Below are positions 40,202 through 57,457 of a stretch of DNA of 64,000 nt, piece by piece. Origin of the DNA: Rhodococcus sp. ARC_M6. GTDB lineage: Bacteria; Actinomycetota; Actinomycetes; Mycobacteriales; Mycobacteriaceae. The translations under genes and the position numbers were made by a program. Under the pieces are notes generated by a model. It made no database searches. It saw only the letters and a list, made by a program, of their open reading frames with translations, and was not told the origin of the DNA. How positions within the stretch are numbered: the stretch's first letter is position 1; each line of letters starts with the position of its first letter. The stretch is from positions 1-64,000 of the forward strand of contig NZ_JALGQH010000002.1 of NCBI RefSeq assembly GCF_022810305.1, written 5' to 3'.

Positions 40202-40522
40202 TCAGACCTCGAAGTCGAACTTGGTGAGGAGAGCCCGACGCTGACGATCACCGAGGCCGCGGATGCGACGGGTCGGAGCGATCTCCAGCTCGGTCATGAT
40301 TTCCTGAGCCTTGACCTTGCCCACCTTCGGCAGAGCCTCGAGCAGAGCCGAAACCTTCATCTTGCCCAAGATTTCGTTGTCTTCGGCATCCTTGAGGACC
40401 TCTTTGAGGTCGGTGCCGCCGCGCTTCAAGCGCTCCTTGAGCTCAGCCCTGGCCTTGCGGGCAGCTGCTGCCTTCATTAAAGCAGCAGCGCGCTGCTCAT
40501 CCGTCAACTGGGGAAGGGCCAC
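40202..40522 (-). CDS. mihF: Mycobacterial-type integration host factor
   Basis: A 106-residue nucleoid-associated protein of the actinobacterial sIHF/mIHF family: it opens MALPQLTDEQRAAALMKAAA, then GKMKVSALLEALPKVGKVKA, carrying the H2TH-like DNA-binding motif, and the C-terminal PTRRIRGLGDRQRRALLTKF. It bends DNA, is needed for lysogenic phage integration in mycobacteria, and shapes the nucleoid. It is unrelated to proteobacterial IHF. GTG 40522 has GGAGG 5 nt upstream. Probably transcribed from its own promoter in the 369-nt gap upstream, ahead of gmk. Confidence 0.97.
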   Translation of the reverse strand: MALPQLTDEQRAAALMKAAAARKARAELKERLKRGGTDLKEVLKDAEDNEILGKMKVSALLEALPKVGKVKAQEIMTELEIAPTRRIRGLGDRQRRALLTKFDFEV

Positions 40523-40891
40523 GGTTCCTCCGTCTCATCGTGTGCAAATTTGTCTATTCCGCTGGATAACCAGCAGCGATAGCGACCGTACTCACGCCTG
40601 GCGCGAATTGCTAACCCGCCCCCCGCGGTCCGGTGCAGATCACGGTGGGTTATGCGTGTTGAATCAAGTCCGAGAATCGACGCCTTCGACAGCGCGATCG
40701 CGGCCGAAACAAAACGGCACGTACGTAGGTACGATTGCGAAATCTACTGTAGCACAACAGATTTCAAGTTCAAGACAGTGCGCCGCTCCGAACTACTTGG
40801 AACCTCGATCATCAGTTCGACAAACGTGCTTGTCGACACAGTCAAATTTTTCGGTGCAATTCGGCGCGTATGCGCGTGTCGCGGCCGATTT
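40523..40891. other. Intergenic region upstream of mihF
   Basis: No gene seen. The region must hold the mihF promoter. An inverted repeat GAAATCT (40739-40745)/AGATTTC (40759-40765) with a 13-nt centre stands out in an A/T-richer stretch, near a GTACGTAGGTAC run (40720-40731); either may be a regulatory or supercoiling-sensitive site. No clear terminator for the upstream pyr/GT87 transcript was found. Confidence 0.45.
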
Positions 40892-42169
40892 TCAGGCCGG
40901 AAGCGAGGATTTCGGGTCGTCGACGCCGAATTCTGCATCGGCTTTTCGAGTCGAACCCGGTACGGCCAGGGCCACAACGACCACCAATACCGCCCAAAGC
41001 AAAGAGTTCTCCAAGACAAACCCCAGGATCGGGATGTTCAGATCTGCGCCCACTCGTGGCAATCGGAAAAGCACTACGACGGCAGTGAGAGCTGCCGCCA
41101 CCGCGGACCACGCGGGAATCCCCCGTCGACCGACGACTGGTGTCAGCAGCACACCCACGGCCGGCACCAACCACACGAAGTGGTGGGTCCACGCGATCGG
41201 TGTGACCACCGCAGCCAGCAGTGCAACGACGGTGAAGGCTGCCAGATCCCCCCGTAAGCGCGCAGCGCGCCGGGTAGCGAGAATCCCCAGTACGGCCAAC
41301 ACTGCGCAGGCAGCCAGCCATACAGGACCCACCAAGGCATCCGGGAGTTCACGCAACGCCATACCGCGAAGAGATTGGTTCCCGAAGACCGCCGGGTCAC
41401 CCACCGCGACCTTGCCCGACAATGACGCGATGTCGCCGAAGTAGTCGATGGTCTGGCGCGGCAGTACCGCGAAGCCCAACAACGTCGCGCCGGCAAAACC
41501 GGCCAGCCCGCCGCCGAGAGCCTTCCACTTTCCGGTAATCAGGTAGTAACCGAGATACACGATCGGAACCAGTTTGATGGCACCGGCAATGCCGACCAGG
41601 ACGCCCTCGGGCAACCACTTGGGCCGCGCCAGTACGTCGATCAGGCACAGCATCGTCAGAAACAACCCGACCTGCCCGTATCCGAGATGATCCGAAATCG
41701 GGGAGGCCACCGTCCACAGGATCAGAAATCCCGCGTACACCGCGAGCGGTCGCTTACGAGTCAGCGGAACGCCCCGATAACTCAAGACGATGATCACCGC
41801 CAGCATCAGGAGACTGACAAAAGTCCACTCCCACTGCACGAACCCCCACGTTCCGATCGCGATCGGAACAGCAACGAGCGCTGCGAACGGTGGGTAGGTG
41901 AACGGAAGCCGGGCGTTGAACGTGGAGTCGTACAGACTCGAGCCGTCCAGAACTGCTTGCCCGGCCGTCCGATACACCGCGAGGTCGTCGCCGTGTACTC
42001 CGGTCACAGCTTGAAATACCGTGGCCAGCACGGCGCACAGCACAACAAGCACTGCGGCCTGCCACCAACGACGCTCATGCCACCAACGACGCTTCGCCCC
42101 ACCCGATCCGTTCACCGCCGGACGGTACCACCGGGATCTGACAGCGTTCGAAACGTCGTTATCGCTCAC
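40892..42169 (-). CDS. GT87 polyprenol-phosphate mannosyltransferase-like membrane protein
   Basis: A 425-residue GT-C glycosyltransferase of the GT87 (DUF2029) family, with about 10-11 membrane helices. The first extracytoplasmic loop carries GVHGDDLAVYRTAGQAVLDG and LPFTYPPFAALVAVP, with the catalytic-type Asp of GT-C enzymes, and GYGQVGLFLTMLCLIDV and GAIKLVPIVYLGYYL are further family blocks. Mycobacterial relatives (PimE-like and LM/LAM branching enzymes) add alpha-1,2-mannose from polyprenyl phosphomannose to phosphatidylinositol mannosides or lipomannan. It starts 3 nt after pyrF ends, so it may be co-transcribed with the pyrimidine genes, though no functional link is known. Confidence 0.88.
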   Translation of the reverse strand: MSDNDVSNAVRSRWYRPAVNGSGGAKRRWWHERRWWQAAVLVVLCAVLATVFQAVTGVHGDDLAVYRTAGQAVLDGSSLYDSTFNARLPFTYPPFAALVAVPIAIGTWGFVQWEWTFVSLLMLAVIIVLSYRGVPLTRKRPLAVYAGFLILWTVASPISDHLGYGQVGLFLTMLCLIDVLARPKWLPEGVLVGIAGAIKLVPIVYLGYYLITGKWKALGGGLAGFAGATLLGFAVLPRQTIDYFGDIASLSGKVAVGDPAVFGNQSLRGMALRELPDALVGPVWLAACAVLAVLGILATRRAARLRGDLAAFTVVALLAAVVTPIAWTHHFVWLVPAVGVLLTPVVGRRGIPAWSAVAAALTAVVVLFRLPRVGADLNIPILGFVLENSLLWAVLVVVVALAVPGSTRKADAEFGVDDPKSSLPA

Positions 42170-42172
42170 GGA

Positions 42173-42990
42173 TCAGTTCGCCAATGCTGCTTCGATCTCA
42201 TCCCGATCACGCATGGCCGCCTCACGCAGAGCCGTCACCGACGGGCCGTGCTTGAGGATGCCACGCGAAGAGTTGGGCAGGAGCAGCTCCGTGGAACCGG
42301 CGAATATCTCCGCCAGGTCCGCGGCCGTCGCGCCCTGTGCACCCAATCCGGGAGCCAGGATCGGACCGCTGAAGTTGCTCAGGTCCAGTCCGTGATCGCA
42401 GGTGGCACCCACCACCAGTCCGACGGTGTCGTGGCCGTCGGCATTTGCGGCGATCGCGTCGTCGACTATCGACTGGGCAACCGACACACCATCGGCCGAA
42501 GACTGCTGCAGTCCCCCACCCTCGGGATTGGAGGTGCGCGCAAGCACGAAGATTCCGCGCGCATTCTCGCGGGCCAACTCCAAGGCGGGAGCCAAGGCGC
42601 CGAAACCGAGGTAAGGCGACACCGTCACCGAATCCGAGGTCAACGGCGATTCTCCGAGCCAGGCCTGCGCGTACGCATCCATGGTGGAACCGATGTCGCC
42701 GCGCTTGGCATCCGCGACAACCAGTGTCCCGGCGTCGCGCAGTACCGAGATGGTGCGCTCGAGGACAGCAAAGCCTTCGCTGCCGTACGCCTCGAAGAAC
42801 GCGACCTGAGGCTTCACGATGGCAACTTCGCCGGTGAATGCCTCGACGCAGATCTCGGCAAAAGTTTCGAGACCCTCAGCCGAGCGGGGCAGGCCCCACG
42901 CGTCGAGTAGCGCCGGGTGTGGGTCGATGCCCACACACAGCCGCCCCCGGTGCGCGATTGCGGACCGGAGACGGTGACCCCAGCTGTGTG

Positions 42991-42994
<4 letters not shown>
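42173..42994 (-). CDS. pyrF: Orotidine 5'-phosphate decarboxylase
   Basis: A 273-residue type 2 (mycobacterial-style) OMP decarboxylase, the last step to UMP. It opens [20 protein letters not shown] and has [36 protein letters not shown] (catalytic Asp-Lys-Asp) and [13 protein letters not shown] 42994 overlaps the carB stop by 4 nt and gives the expected length; the frame stays open upstream but only as a shadow of carB. Confidence 0.97.
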
Positions 42995-46346
<3,352 letters not shown>

Positions 46347-46347
<1 letters not shown>

Positions 46348-47522
46348 TAGTTCTTGACTCCGGTTTCTTTCCGTGCGGAGAGCAGGCTGGTGAAGCGGTC
46401 GAAGAGGTACGCGGCGTCGTGCGGGCCGGCAGCAGCTTCGGGGTGGTACTGAACCGAGAAGGCTGAATCGTCGAGCAGGCGAACGCCTTCGACGGCTCCG
46501 TCGTTGGCGCAGGTGTGGCTGACCACGGCCCGGCCGAACGGTGTGTCGAATTCCTGGCCGGCTTCGCCTTCGAGCGCGAAGCCGTGGTTCTGAGCGGTGA
46601 TCGCGATGCGACCGGTCTGATGCTCGATGACCGGGACGTTGATGCCGCGGTGGCCGAACTTCATCTTGTACGTGCTCATTCCGAGCGCACGGCCCAGGAT
46701 CTGGTTGCCGAAGCAGATACCGAACAGCGGCAAGCCCTGTCCGATGACCTCTTTGGTGAGGTGAACAGCACCGTCGGCGGTGGCCGGGTCACCCGGACCG
46801 TTGGAGAGGAACACTCCGTCGGCCTTGAGATCGAGGATCTGCTCGAGCGTCGCGTTGGACGGCAAGACGTGAACGCGGATGCCGCGCTCGGCGAACATGC
46901 GCGGGGTGTTGGTCTTGATGCCGAGGTCGATGGCGGCGACGGTGTACAGCGCCTCACCACCCTTGGGCTCGACGATGTAGCCACTGGTGGTGCTGACCTC
47001 GCTGGCGAGATCGGCACCGAGCATGGTCGGCTGATCCTTGACCCGCTCGACCAGAACATCATCGGCTGCAAGCGCGTCACCGGAGAAGATGCCGGCCTTC
47101 ATGGAGCCGCGGGTACGCAGGTGGCGGACCAGCGCGCGGGTGTCGATGCCGGCGATGCCGACTATCGACTGCTCTTCGAGCTTGGCCTGCAGCGAACCCG
47201 TCGCGCGCCAGCTCGAGGTGACCCGCGATGGGTCGCGGACAACGTAACCGGCGACCCAGATCTTGGCTCCGGCGGAATCTCCGGTGGGTCCGACGGACTC
47301 GTCGTCTTCGTCGTTCCAGCCGGTGTTGCCGATCTGGGGAGCGGTGGAGACCACGATCTGGCGGTGGTAGCTGGGATCGGTGAGCGTTTCCTGGTAGCCG
47401 GTCATGCCGGTGCTGAACACCGCTTCGCCCAGGGTCTGGCCAACCGCGCCGAAGGTGGTTCCGCGGAACACCCGTCCGTCTTCGAGGACCAGTACTGCGG
47501 GGCTGTTGTCAAAGCCGCTCAT
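46347..47522 (-). CDS. carA: Carbamoyl-phosphate synthase small subunit
   Basis: A 391-residue glutaminase subunit. The N-terminal CarA domain includes [20 protein letters not shown]. The C-terminal class I amidotransferase domain carries the catalytic Cys in [18 protein letters not shown] and His/Glu in [13 protein letters not shown]. It releases ammonia from glutamine for CarB. The ATG overlaps the upstream PH-domain gene by 4 nt, placing it firmly in the pyr operon. Confidence 0.98.
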
Positions 47523-48076
47523 GCGTTCTTTCCGTTCTGCTCGATCTCGCCAGAGCTTGCGTCTTCGTTGTTTTTAGTCTTATTCGAGACATCTAAGGGC
47601 TTGACCCAGTCGGGGTAGACCAACTTGTCGTCGCCGCGCACACCCGTGTCGATCTCGGTGCCGCTCGGCAACTCCCAGCGGATGACCAGGACGCCGTCCT
47701 TGCTCATGACCTTGCCGGCGAGACCGTTCTCGGTGCGGATCGCGCGGATCGACTTCTGGGGAATCCAGATGGCCGACGCACCGGTGCGCTCCAGCAAGAT
47801 TCCGCCGGAGTAACGGCTGATCTCGCAGGTGGACCGGAACCCGAGGTCGCCGACGGCGATGCGGTCCTGCCAACTGGGTGCGATGGTGCTGCCGACGTAC
47901 AGGCCCGTGGTGGGCATGACGAGCAGTTCACCCAAAGTTGCCGGTACCGTGGGCAACTCGCCGATCGAGTCTTTCTGACGTCGGGCACGGCCGCGCCACC
48001 CGATGAACATGAGGCCGATCATGGCGACCCAGAAGATCACCAGTCCTACGACCCACAGAACTCTTTCCATCTCCAT
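47519..48076 (-). CDS. PH-like membrane protein in the pyr operon (Rv1382-like)
   Basis: A 185-residue protein with one N-terminal membrane helix ([20 protein letters not shown]) and a following beta-rich domain ([40 protein letters not shown]) of the bacterial PH/transporter-associated kind, ending in a charged tail. It sits between pyrC (5-nt gap) and carA (4-nt overlap), exactly as Rv1382 does in M. tuberculosis. Its role in pyrimidine synthesis, if any, is unknown. The conserved position suggests a membrane-linked regulatory or assembly function, which is inference. Confidence 0.88.
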   Translation of the reverse strand: MEMERVLWVVGLVIFWVAMIGLMFIGWRGRARRQKDSIGELPTVPATLGELLVMPTTGLYVGSTIAPSWQDRIAVGDLGFRSTCEISRYSGGILLERTGASAIWIPQKSIRAIRTENGLAGKVMSKDGVLVIRWELPSGTEIDTGVRGDDKLVYPDWVKPLDVSNKTKNNEDASSGEIEQNGKNA

Positions 48077-48081
48077 GACGC

Positions 48082-49386
48082 CTACTCCTCGCTCAGCAGC
48101 CGGGCGGACCCGTCGTGTGCGGTAATCCGGCCACGTAACAGTGTGGTCGTGACCCGGGCGGGCAAAGTCATCGACTCGTACGGAGTGTTATTCGCGACAC
48201 TCGCCAGCTCGCGTCCATGCACTGTCCACTCGGCGGAAGGATCGACCAGCGTCAGGTTGGCCGGCTCCCCCACCGCGATGGGACGACCCTGATCGTCGAG
48301 TCCGACGATCGATGCGGGACGCTCGCTCATGACGCGGGCAACGCCGCGCCAATCGAGCAGGCCCGGCTGAACCATCGTTTGCACGATGATCGAGAGGGCA
48401 GTTTCGAGGCCGAGCATGCCCGGGCGGGCAGCGGCGAACTCACAGCACTTGTCCTGCTCGGCGTGCGGAGCATGGTCGGTGGCGACGCAGTCGATGATGC
48501 CCTCGGCCAAACCCTTGCGCAGGGCAGCAACATCGCTGGCCTCGCGCAGCGGCGGGTTGACTTTGTTGATGGCGTCATACGTCTCGAGACGCGAATCGTC
48601 GAGCAGCAGGTGGTGCGGCGTGACCTCGGCGGTAATCGAGATACCCTGGCTGCGAGCCCACTTCACGAGTTCGACGGTTCCAGCGGTCGAGGCGTGGCAG
48701 ATGTGAACCCGAGCGCCGGCGTCGCGAGCGAGAAGCGCGTCGCGGGCAACGATGGACTCTTCAGCAGCGCGCGGCCAGCCGGCCAGGCCCAAGCGAGCGG
48801 CCGTCGGACCCTCGTGCGCTACTGCGCCGACGGTCAGACGTGGCTCTTCGGCGTGCTGAGCGATCAGAACACCGAGTGAGCTGGAGTATTCGAGCGCGCG
48901 GCGCATGATCAACGGATCGTCGACGCAGTGGCCGTCGTCGGAGAACATCTTGACCTTGCCGATACCGGCGGCCATGGTCGCCATTTCGGCGAGCTGCTTG
49001 CCCTTCAAGCCCACCGTGACAGCGCCGACAGGGTGGACGTCGACGAGGCCGACTTCCTGTCCGCGTCGCCAGACGTGATCGGTGATGACTACCGAATCGG
49101 CAACCGGACTGGTGTTAGCCATTGCGAACACGGCGGTGTAACCGCCGAGAGCGGCTGCAGCGGAACCGGTTTCGATGGTCTCGGTGTCTTCACGGCCGGG
49201 CTCACGCAGGTGCGTGTGCAGGTCGACGAAGCCGGGAAGAAGAATTTGCCCGCTGCCGTCGATCACCTCGGATGCAGTGGCCGGATCCAGGTTTGCGCCG
49301 ATCTCGAGGATGGTGCCGTTGCCGACCAGTACGTCGACGGCATCCCCTTCTCCGTAGATCAAAACATCCTTGAGCAGGACACTCAC
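48082..49386 (-). CDS. pyrC: Dihydroorotase
   Basis: A 434-residue class I dihydroorotase that closes carbamoyl-aspartate to dihydroorotate. Metal ligands are visible in [37 protein letters not shown] and [25 protein letters not shown] lies between. GTG 49386 ([14 protein letters not shown]) has GGAG 8 nt upstream and matches mycobacterial PyrC; an earlier GTG at 49416 overlaps the pyrB stop as GTGA and could also be used, adding ten residues. Confidence 0.97.
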   Translation of the reverse strand: MSVLLKDVLIYGEGDAVDVLVGNGTILEIGANLDPATASEVIDGSGQILLPGFVDLHTHLREPGREDTETIETGSAAAALGGYTAVFAMANTSPVADSVVITDHVWRRGQEVGLVDVHPVGAVTVGLKGKQLAEMATMAAGIGKVKMFSDDGHCVDDPLIMRRALEYSSSLGVLIAQHAEEPRLTVGAVAHEGPTAARLGLAGWPRAAEESIVARDALLARDAGARVHICHASTAGTVELVKWARSQGISITAEVTPHHLLLDDSRLETYDAINKVNPPLREASDVAALRKGLAEGIIDCVATDHAPHAEQDKCCEFAAARPGMLGLETALSIIVQTMVQPGLLDWRGVARVMSERPASIVGLDDQGRPIAVGEPANLTLVDPSAEWTVHGRELASVANNTPYESMTLPARVTTTLLRGRITAHDGSARLLSEE

Positions 49387-49412
49387 GGGTGATTCTCCGT
49401 TCTGATTCTTGG

Positions 49413-51003
<1,591 letters not shown>

Positions 51004-51079
51004 GTTAAAGGATGTCTGACGGTCCCCACCCTATCAGCCGACAGACCTGATCCCGCCGTGCGAACGCGTCCTCAGACGG

Positions 51080-51157
51080 GTTGTGTTCAGACACACAACT
51101 TCGCCCACGCAGTGACACTTGTGCGACTCGCACGGTGACATTTGTGCGACTCGCACG
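51080..51157. repeat. Inverted repeat and 23-bp tandem duplication upstream of pyrR
   Basis: GTTGTGTTCAGACACACAAC (51080-51099) is an inverted repeat with 7-bp arms. It is followed by two tandem 23-bp units (51112-51134 and 51135-51157) that differ at one base; each contains GTGCGACTCGCAC, itself a palindrome (GTGCGA-C-TCGCAC). The cluster lies between the nusB stop and the pyrR leader, where either the nusB terminator or the pyr promoter should be. Confidence 0.8.
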
Positions 51158-51177
51158 GCGGGTGGTGGAACTGAAAA

Positions 51178-51675
51178 CTACTCGGTTTCCGAATCAGTTT
51201 CCTGAGCGCGCTGGGACGTCGCGGCAGCAGCCGAACGAACCTGCGGCGCTACGAGAACGACCTGGCCGAGGATGCCGTTGACAAACCCCGGTGAATCGTC
51301 CGTGGACAGCTGCTTCGCCAATTCGACGGCCTCGTCGACGGCCACAACGGGCGGAACGTCCGTCGCGTGGAAAAGCTCCCACACGGCGATACGCAGGATC
51401 GCGCGGTCAACTGCCGGCAGACGCTGGAGCGTCCACTCCTGCAGGTGCGAGGAGATGACCTGATCGATTCGATCCAGGTTTTCTGCAACGCCGGACACCA
51501 AGGTGACCGTGTACTGAGCAACCGGAGCCACCGAATCGTCCTTGACGGACAGATCGGAACGCTCAGATGTCAGTGCAACCGGATCGAGGTCACGTGCTTC
51601 GGCTTCGAAGAGGAAGTCGACGGCACGCTTCCGCGCCTTGTGCCGCGCACCGAGTTTCTTATGTGTGCCGGACAC
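51178..51675 (-). CDS. nusB: Transcription antitermination factor NusB
   Basis: A 165-residue all-helical NusB. It begins [20 protein letters not shown], has [39 protein letters not shown] and [20 protein letters not shown], and ends with an extra Ser/Ala/Gln-rich tail after [11 protein letters not shown]. It binds boxA with S10 to antiterminate rRNA operons. It lies 1 nt after efp, in an efp-nusB transcript as in relatives. Confidence 0.97.
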   Translation of the reverse strand: MSGTHKKLGARHKARKRAVDFLFEAEARDLDPVALTSERSDLSVKDDSVAPVAQYTVTLVSGVAENLDRIDQVISSHLQEWTLQRLPAVDRAILRIAVWELFHATDVPPVVAVDEAVELAKQLSTDDSPGFVNGILGQVVLVAPQVRSAAAATSQRAQETDSETE

Positions 51676-51676
51676 T

Positions 51677-52240
51677 TTAGGAATTCACACGCCCGAGGTA
51701 GTTGCCGTCACGCGAATCGACCTTGAGCTTGTCACCGGTGTTGATGAACAGCGGAACGCTGATCTCGGCGCCGGTCTCGAGGGTCGCCGGCTTGGTGCCA
51801 CCAGTGGAGCGGTCACCCTGCAGGCCCGGATCGGTGTGCTGAACAACAAGCTCGACCGTGACCGGGAGCTCGACGAAGAGGGGAACCTCTTCGTGGGTCG
51901 CAACCTGGACGAGCATGTTCTCGAGGAGGAAACGCGACTGGTCGCCAACGACTGCTTCGCTGACCGGAACCTGGTCGAAAGTGTCGCCATCCATGAAGAT
52001 GTAATCGCTACCGTCGTGGTACAGGTAGGTCATGCTACGACGGTCGACCGTGGCGGTCTCGACCTTCACACCGGCGTTGAAGGTCTTGTCCACTACCTTG
52101 CCCGAGAGAACATTCTTGAGCTTGGTGCGAACGAAAGCGGGGCCCTTGCCAGGCTTGACGTGCTGGAACTCGATGATCGTCCACAGCTGGCCTTCGATCT
52201 GCAGAACCAGACCATTCTTGAAATCACTGGTGGAAGCCAC
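51677..52240 (-). CDS. efp: Elongation factor P
   Basis: A 187-residue three-domain EF-P that relieves ribosome stalling at polyproline. The tip loop reads [20 protein letters not shown], with Lys32 at the tip in the actinobacterial PGKGPAF context, where the Lys acts without the beta-lysyl modification of E. coli. The C-terminal OB fold includes [20 protein letters not shown]. Third in the pepQ-efp-nusB order on the minus strand. Confidence 0.98.
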   Translation of the reverse strand: MASTSDFKNGLVLQIEGQLWTIIEFQHVKPGKGPAFVRTKLKNVLSGKVVDKTFNAGVKVETATVDRRSMTYLYHDGSDYIFMDGDTFDQVPVSEAVVGDQSRFLLENMLVQVATHEEVPLFVELPVTVELVVQHTDPGLQGDRSTGGTKPATLETGAEISVPLFINTGDKLKVDSRDGNYLGRVNS

Positions 52241-52276
52241 TTGCTTCGCGTCTCCTAGAGGGGGTCGGGAACCGTC

Positions 52277-53371
52277 TTAGACGACGGTAAGGTCTTTTGC
52301 GGTCAGTGTGAGCAGCTCTGGCCCCTGCTCACGAACAACGAGCGTGTCCTCGATCCGTACGCCTCCGCGCCCGGAGAAATACACGCCCGGCTCGACGGTC
52401 ACCGCCGCGCCGGAAAGAAGTGTACCGGTGCCGAGCTTGCCGATTCCCGGTGCTTCATGGATTTCCAGCCCCACGCCGTGTCCGAGGCCGTGCAGAAACA
52501 ACTCGCCGTACCCGGCATCGTCGATCACTGCGCGTGCTGCGGCGTCTACCGCGGCACATTCTGCGCCAGGGATCAGTGCCGCACGTCCGGCTGCCTGAGA
52601 CTGTGCGACGAGCTCGTACACCTCCCGTTGCCAATCGGAAACAGTCTCCAAAACGTACGTTCGTGTCATGTCCGAGTGGTAGCCACCGATCTGTGCACCG
52701 AAGTCCAGTTTCACGAAGTCTCCCGACGCCAACACTGCTCCCGTCGGCCGGTGATGCGGAATCGCCGAATTCGCGCCGGCAGCCACGATGGTCTCGAAGG
52801 AGATGCCGTCGGCGCCGTTGTCGAACATGAGGTTTTCCAGTTCCCGGCCCACTTCGCGTTCGGTTCGCCCCGGTCGCAGTCCGCCGCGAGCGATCAACTG
52901 CGCCAACGCATCATCGGCGGCAGTACACGCCGCGCGAAGCAAGTCGATCTCGTGTTCATCCTTGACCATCCGCAATTTTTCGACGAGTCCGCTCACCGGT
53001 TCGAACCGGGTGGACGGGGCAGCCTCCGTCCAGGATCGGTGTTCCGCGAATGTCGCAATGTGAGACTCGAAAGCCAACGCTTCGCTTGAGAACGTCGAAA
53101 TCAGATGGCGAGCACTCGAACGATTGATTTCGGCCCGAAGGTCCGGCACCTGCTCCGCCACCTGAGTGACGTAGCGGCCGTCGGTGCAGATGACCGTAGC
53201 CTTCTCGTCAGCCGCCGAACCCGCGGCATTCACCAGCAACGCGGCATTGGAACCCGTGAATCCCGTCAGGTATCGAATGTTCACAAGATCTGTGACGAGA
53301 ATCGCGTCGAGTTCCCGCGCGATCAAGAGTTCGCGGAGCGCTTGACGACGGGACCGGTGATCAGCTGACAT
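52277..53371 (-). CDS. pepQ: Xaa-Pro dipeptidase/aminopeptidase, M24 family
   Basis: A 364-residue metallopeptidase with the creatinase N-terminal domain (LVTDLVNIRYLTGFTGSNAA) and the pita-bread M24 catalytic domain. The five metal ligands are visible: two Asp in KLDFGAQIGGYHSDMTRTY, His in LHGLGHGVGLEIHEAPGIG, and two Glu in VTVEPGVYFSGRGGVRIED. It cleaves dipeptides or peptides with Pro in second position. Located 36 nt before efp, as in mycobacteria (Rv2535c). Confidence 0.96.
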   Translation of the reverse strand: MSADHRSRRQALRELLIARELDAILVTDLVNIRYLTGFTGSNAALLVNAAGSAADEKATVICTDGRYVTQVAEQVPDLRAEINRSSARHLISTFSSEALAFESHIATFAEHRSWTEAAPSTRFEPVSGLVEKLRMVKDEHEIDLLRAACTAADDALAQLIARGGLRPGRTEREVGRELENLMFDNGADGISFETIVAAGANSAIPHHRPTGAVLASGDFVKLDFGAQIGGYHSDMTRTYVLETVSDWQREVYELVAQSQAAGRAALIPGAECAAVDAAARAVIDDAGYGELFLHGLGHGVGLEIHEAPGIGKLGTGTLLSGAAVTVEPGVYFSGRGGVRIEDTLVVREQGPELLTLTAKDLTVV

Positions 53372-53482
53372 GACTCGAACCTACCGCTCGCGGCGGCGTG
53401 TTCCCCACCCCACAACACGCGGTAACAGCAATAGTTGTGGGTTAGACCACATAATGGAATCTGTTCTAGTTAGGCTGTACCT

Positions 53483-54088
53483 ATGAACGCGTGGTTGGTA
53501 CGTGGCCTCGGCATGGCCCTGATACATGTTGTCTTTCGTGCATTGCTCGGTGCGGCTATCTCGCAGTGGCCACTGCAGGGGTCCACCCTGCGATGGCTGT
53601 CGCTGCTGATCGTCATCGTCGCGGCGGCAATTTGGGGCGGAATCGACGGCATTCGTGATCGCCGTCAGTTCCCGGAAGCCGAGGACGGCGCAGACCTCAC
53701 AATGCTCTGGCTCAAGGCTGCACTGGTCGGCGGATTTGTCGCCGGTGCCGCAAGTTGGGCCCTCAGCCTCGTCCCTGCCCTGGAACTGACACAGCAGGGC
53801 CTGTTCTTCGAAATCACGTCCGGCGCGGCCTTCACCATCCTGCTCATCTTCGTGCCCGCGATGATCGCCGTCACGCTCGGCCGGTTCATCACAGGCCGCG
53901 AACAGCGCAAGAACGGCACCGCCCCTCAGACGCCGTCACATGAGCGTCACCGCGAGCAGGTTCCGGTCAGCGAGGGCTACGACTCCCCCACCGGCCAGCA
54001 CGCCTACAGCGGCAGCGCGGCAATGTCCGTCGAAGAGTCCGATGCCGACACCACTGTCTTTCCTCCCATCGATCTGGGCAAGCAGTAA
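53483..54088 (+). CDS. B-4DMT family membrane protein (Rv2536-like)
   Basis: A 201-residue protein with four membrane helices (residues ~5-25, 35-55, 75-98, 108-132) and a cytoplasmic hydrophilic tail of about 65 residues rich in Ser, Gln and acidic residues. It matches the actinobacterial B-4DMT group by position and layout, opposite pepQ and before aroQ, like Rv2536. A small-solute transport role is proposed for the family from fold similarity to DMT transporters; there is no direct evidence. It ends at a strong bidirectional terminator. Confidence 0.85.
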   Translation: MNAWLVRGLGMALIHVVFRALLGAAISQWPLQGSTLRWLSLLIVIVAAAIWGGIDGIRDRRQFPEAEDGADLTMLWLKAALVGGFVAGAASWALSLVPALELTQQGLFFEITSGAAFTILLIFVPAMIAVTLGRFITGREQRKNGTAPQTPSHERHREQVPVSEGYDSPTGQHAYSGSAAMSVEESDADTTVFPPIDLGKQ

Positions 54089-54102
54089 CGCTGTTACCAA
54101 CA

Positions 54103-54140
54103 AAGTCGGGCCCCCAGGAAGTTTCCCGGGGGCCCGACTT
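54103..54140. terminator. Bidirectional terminator between the B-4DMT gene and aroQ
   Basis: AAGTCGGGCCCCC (54103-54115) pairs perfectly with GGGGGCCCGACTT (54128-54140), a 13-bp stem with a 12-nt loop that contains GGAAGTTTCC. It sits between convergent genes and can end both transcripts. Confidence 0.9.
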
Positions 54141-54150
54141 GTGTGCTTGT

Positions 54151-56235
<2,085 letters not shown>

Positions 56236-56269
56236 GTCGGACCTCTCAGGACCGTCTATTTCGGATCTC

Positions 56270-57457
56270 TCAGCGAGGCGGTCGGGCTGCGATGCCGTCG
56301 GCGTAACTACGGAAGTTGGCTGTGGTTTCTGCAATGGAATCACCGCCGAACTTCTCGAGTGCCACCTGAGCGACGACGAGTGCAACCATGGATTCCGCAA
56401 CCACACCGGCAGCCGGAACCGCACACACGTCACTGCGCTGGTGGATGGCAACTGCCTCTTCACCCGTTTCCATGTCGATAGTTGCCAATGCCCGCGGAAC
56501 CGTCGAGATGGGCTTCATTGCGGCGCGAACCCTCAGAGCCTCACCGTTGGTCATGCCGCCTTCGATACCGCCGGCGCGGTTGGTGGAACGAACAACGCCG
56601 TCCGGGCCGGGGCGAATCTCGTCGTGAGCTTCGCTGCCGCGTCGACGCGCGGTCTCGAAGCCGTCACCGACCTCAACACCCTTGATGGCCTGAATTCCCA
56701 TGAGCGCAGCGGCAAGTCGAGCGTCGAGACGCTCGGCGCCACTGACAAACGTTCCCAGGCCGACGGGCAGTCCGTGGATAACAACCTCGACAACACCACC
56801 CAGGGTGTCGCCGTCCTTCTTGGCAGCTTCGATCTCGGCGATCATCGACTCTTCGGCAGCCTTGTCGAAGGCGCGAACCGGGCTCGCGTCAATCGCGTCC
56901 AGGTCTTTGCCTTCCGGCACGGGTCCGACGTAGGGATCGGAAGCACCGATAGAGATGACGTGCGAGACAACCTCGACGCCGAAGACCTGACGGAGGAAGG
57001 AACGAGCAACGGTGCCGGCGGCAACACGAGCTGCGGTCTCACGAGCACTCGCGCGCTCGAGGATCGGGCGGGCGTCGTTGAAGCCGTACTTGAGCATGCC
57101 GCTGTAATCGGCGTGGCCGGGACGCGGGCGCGTCAACGGGGCATTGCGGGCCTGATCGGCAAGTAGATCCGGATCCACCGGATCGGCAGACATGATGGTT
57201 TCCCACTTCGGCCACTCGGTGTTGCCGATTTCAATGGCGACGGGACCACCGAGCGTAAAGCCGTGGCGGACACCACCAATGATGGTGACCTTGTCGGCCT
57301 CGAACTTCATCCGCGCGCCACGGCCATAGCCGAGTCGACGGCGAGCAAGTTCAGACGAGATGGCCTCAGAGGTCACTTCGACCCCCGCAACCATGCCCTC
57401 GAGCATCGCGACGAGGGCGGGACCATGGGATTCTCCAGCAGTTATCCAACGCAGCAC
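56270..57457 (-). CDS. aroC: Chorismate synthase
   Basis: A 395-residue FMN-dependent enzyme that converts EPSP to chorismate. It starts [20 protein letters not shown], with [34 protein letters not shown] and the FMN/EPSP-binding [20 protein letters not shown] and REVxG-type segments. GTG 57457 gives the normal start ([12 protein letters not shown]). First gene of aroC-aroK-aroB-aroQ; called aroF in mycobacterial annotation. Confidence 0.97.
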   Translation of the reverse strand: MLRWITAGESHGPALVAMLEGMVAGVEVTSEAISSELARRRLGYGRGARMKFEADKVTIIGGVRHGFTLGGPVAIEIGNTEWPKWETIMSADPVDPDLLADQARNAPLTRPRPGHADYSGMLKYGFNDARPILERASARETAARVAAGTVARSFLRQVFGVEVVSHVISIGASDPYVGPVPEGKDLDAIDASPVRAFDKAAEESMIAEIEAAKKDGDTLGGVVEVVIHGLPVGLGTFVSGAERLDARLAAALMGIQAIKGVEVGDGFETARRRGSEAHDEIRPGPDGVVRSTNRAGGIEGGMTNGEALRVRAAMKPISTVPRALATIDMETGEEAVAIHQRSDVCAVPAAGVVAESMVALVVAQVALEKFGGDSIAETTANFRSYADGIAARPPR

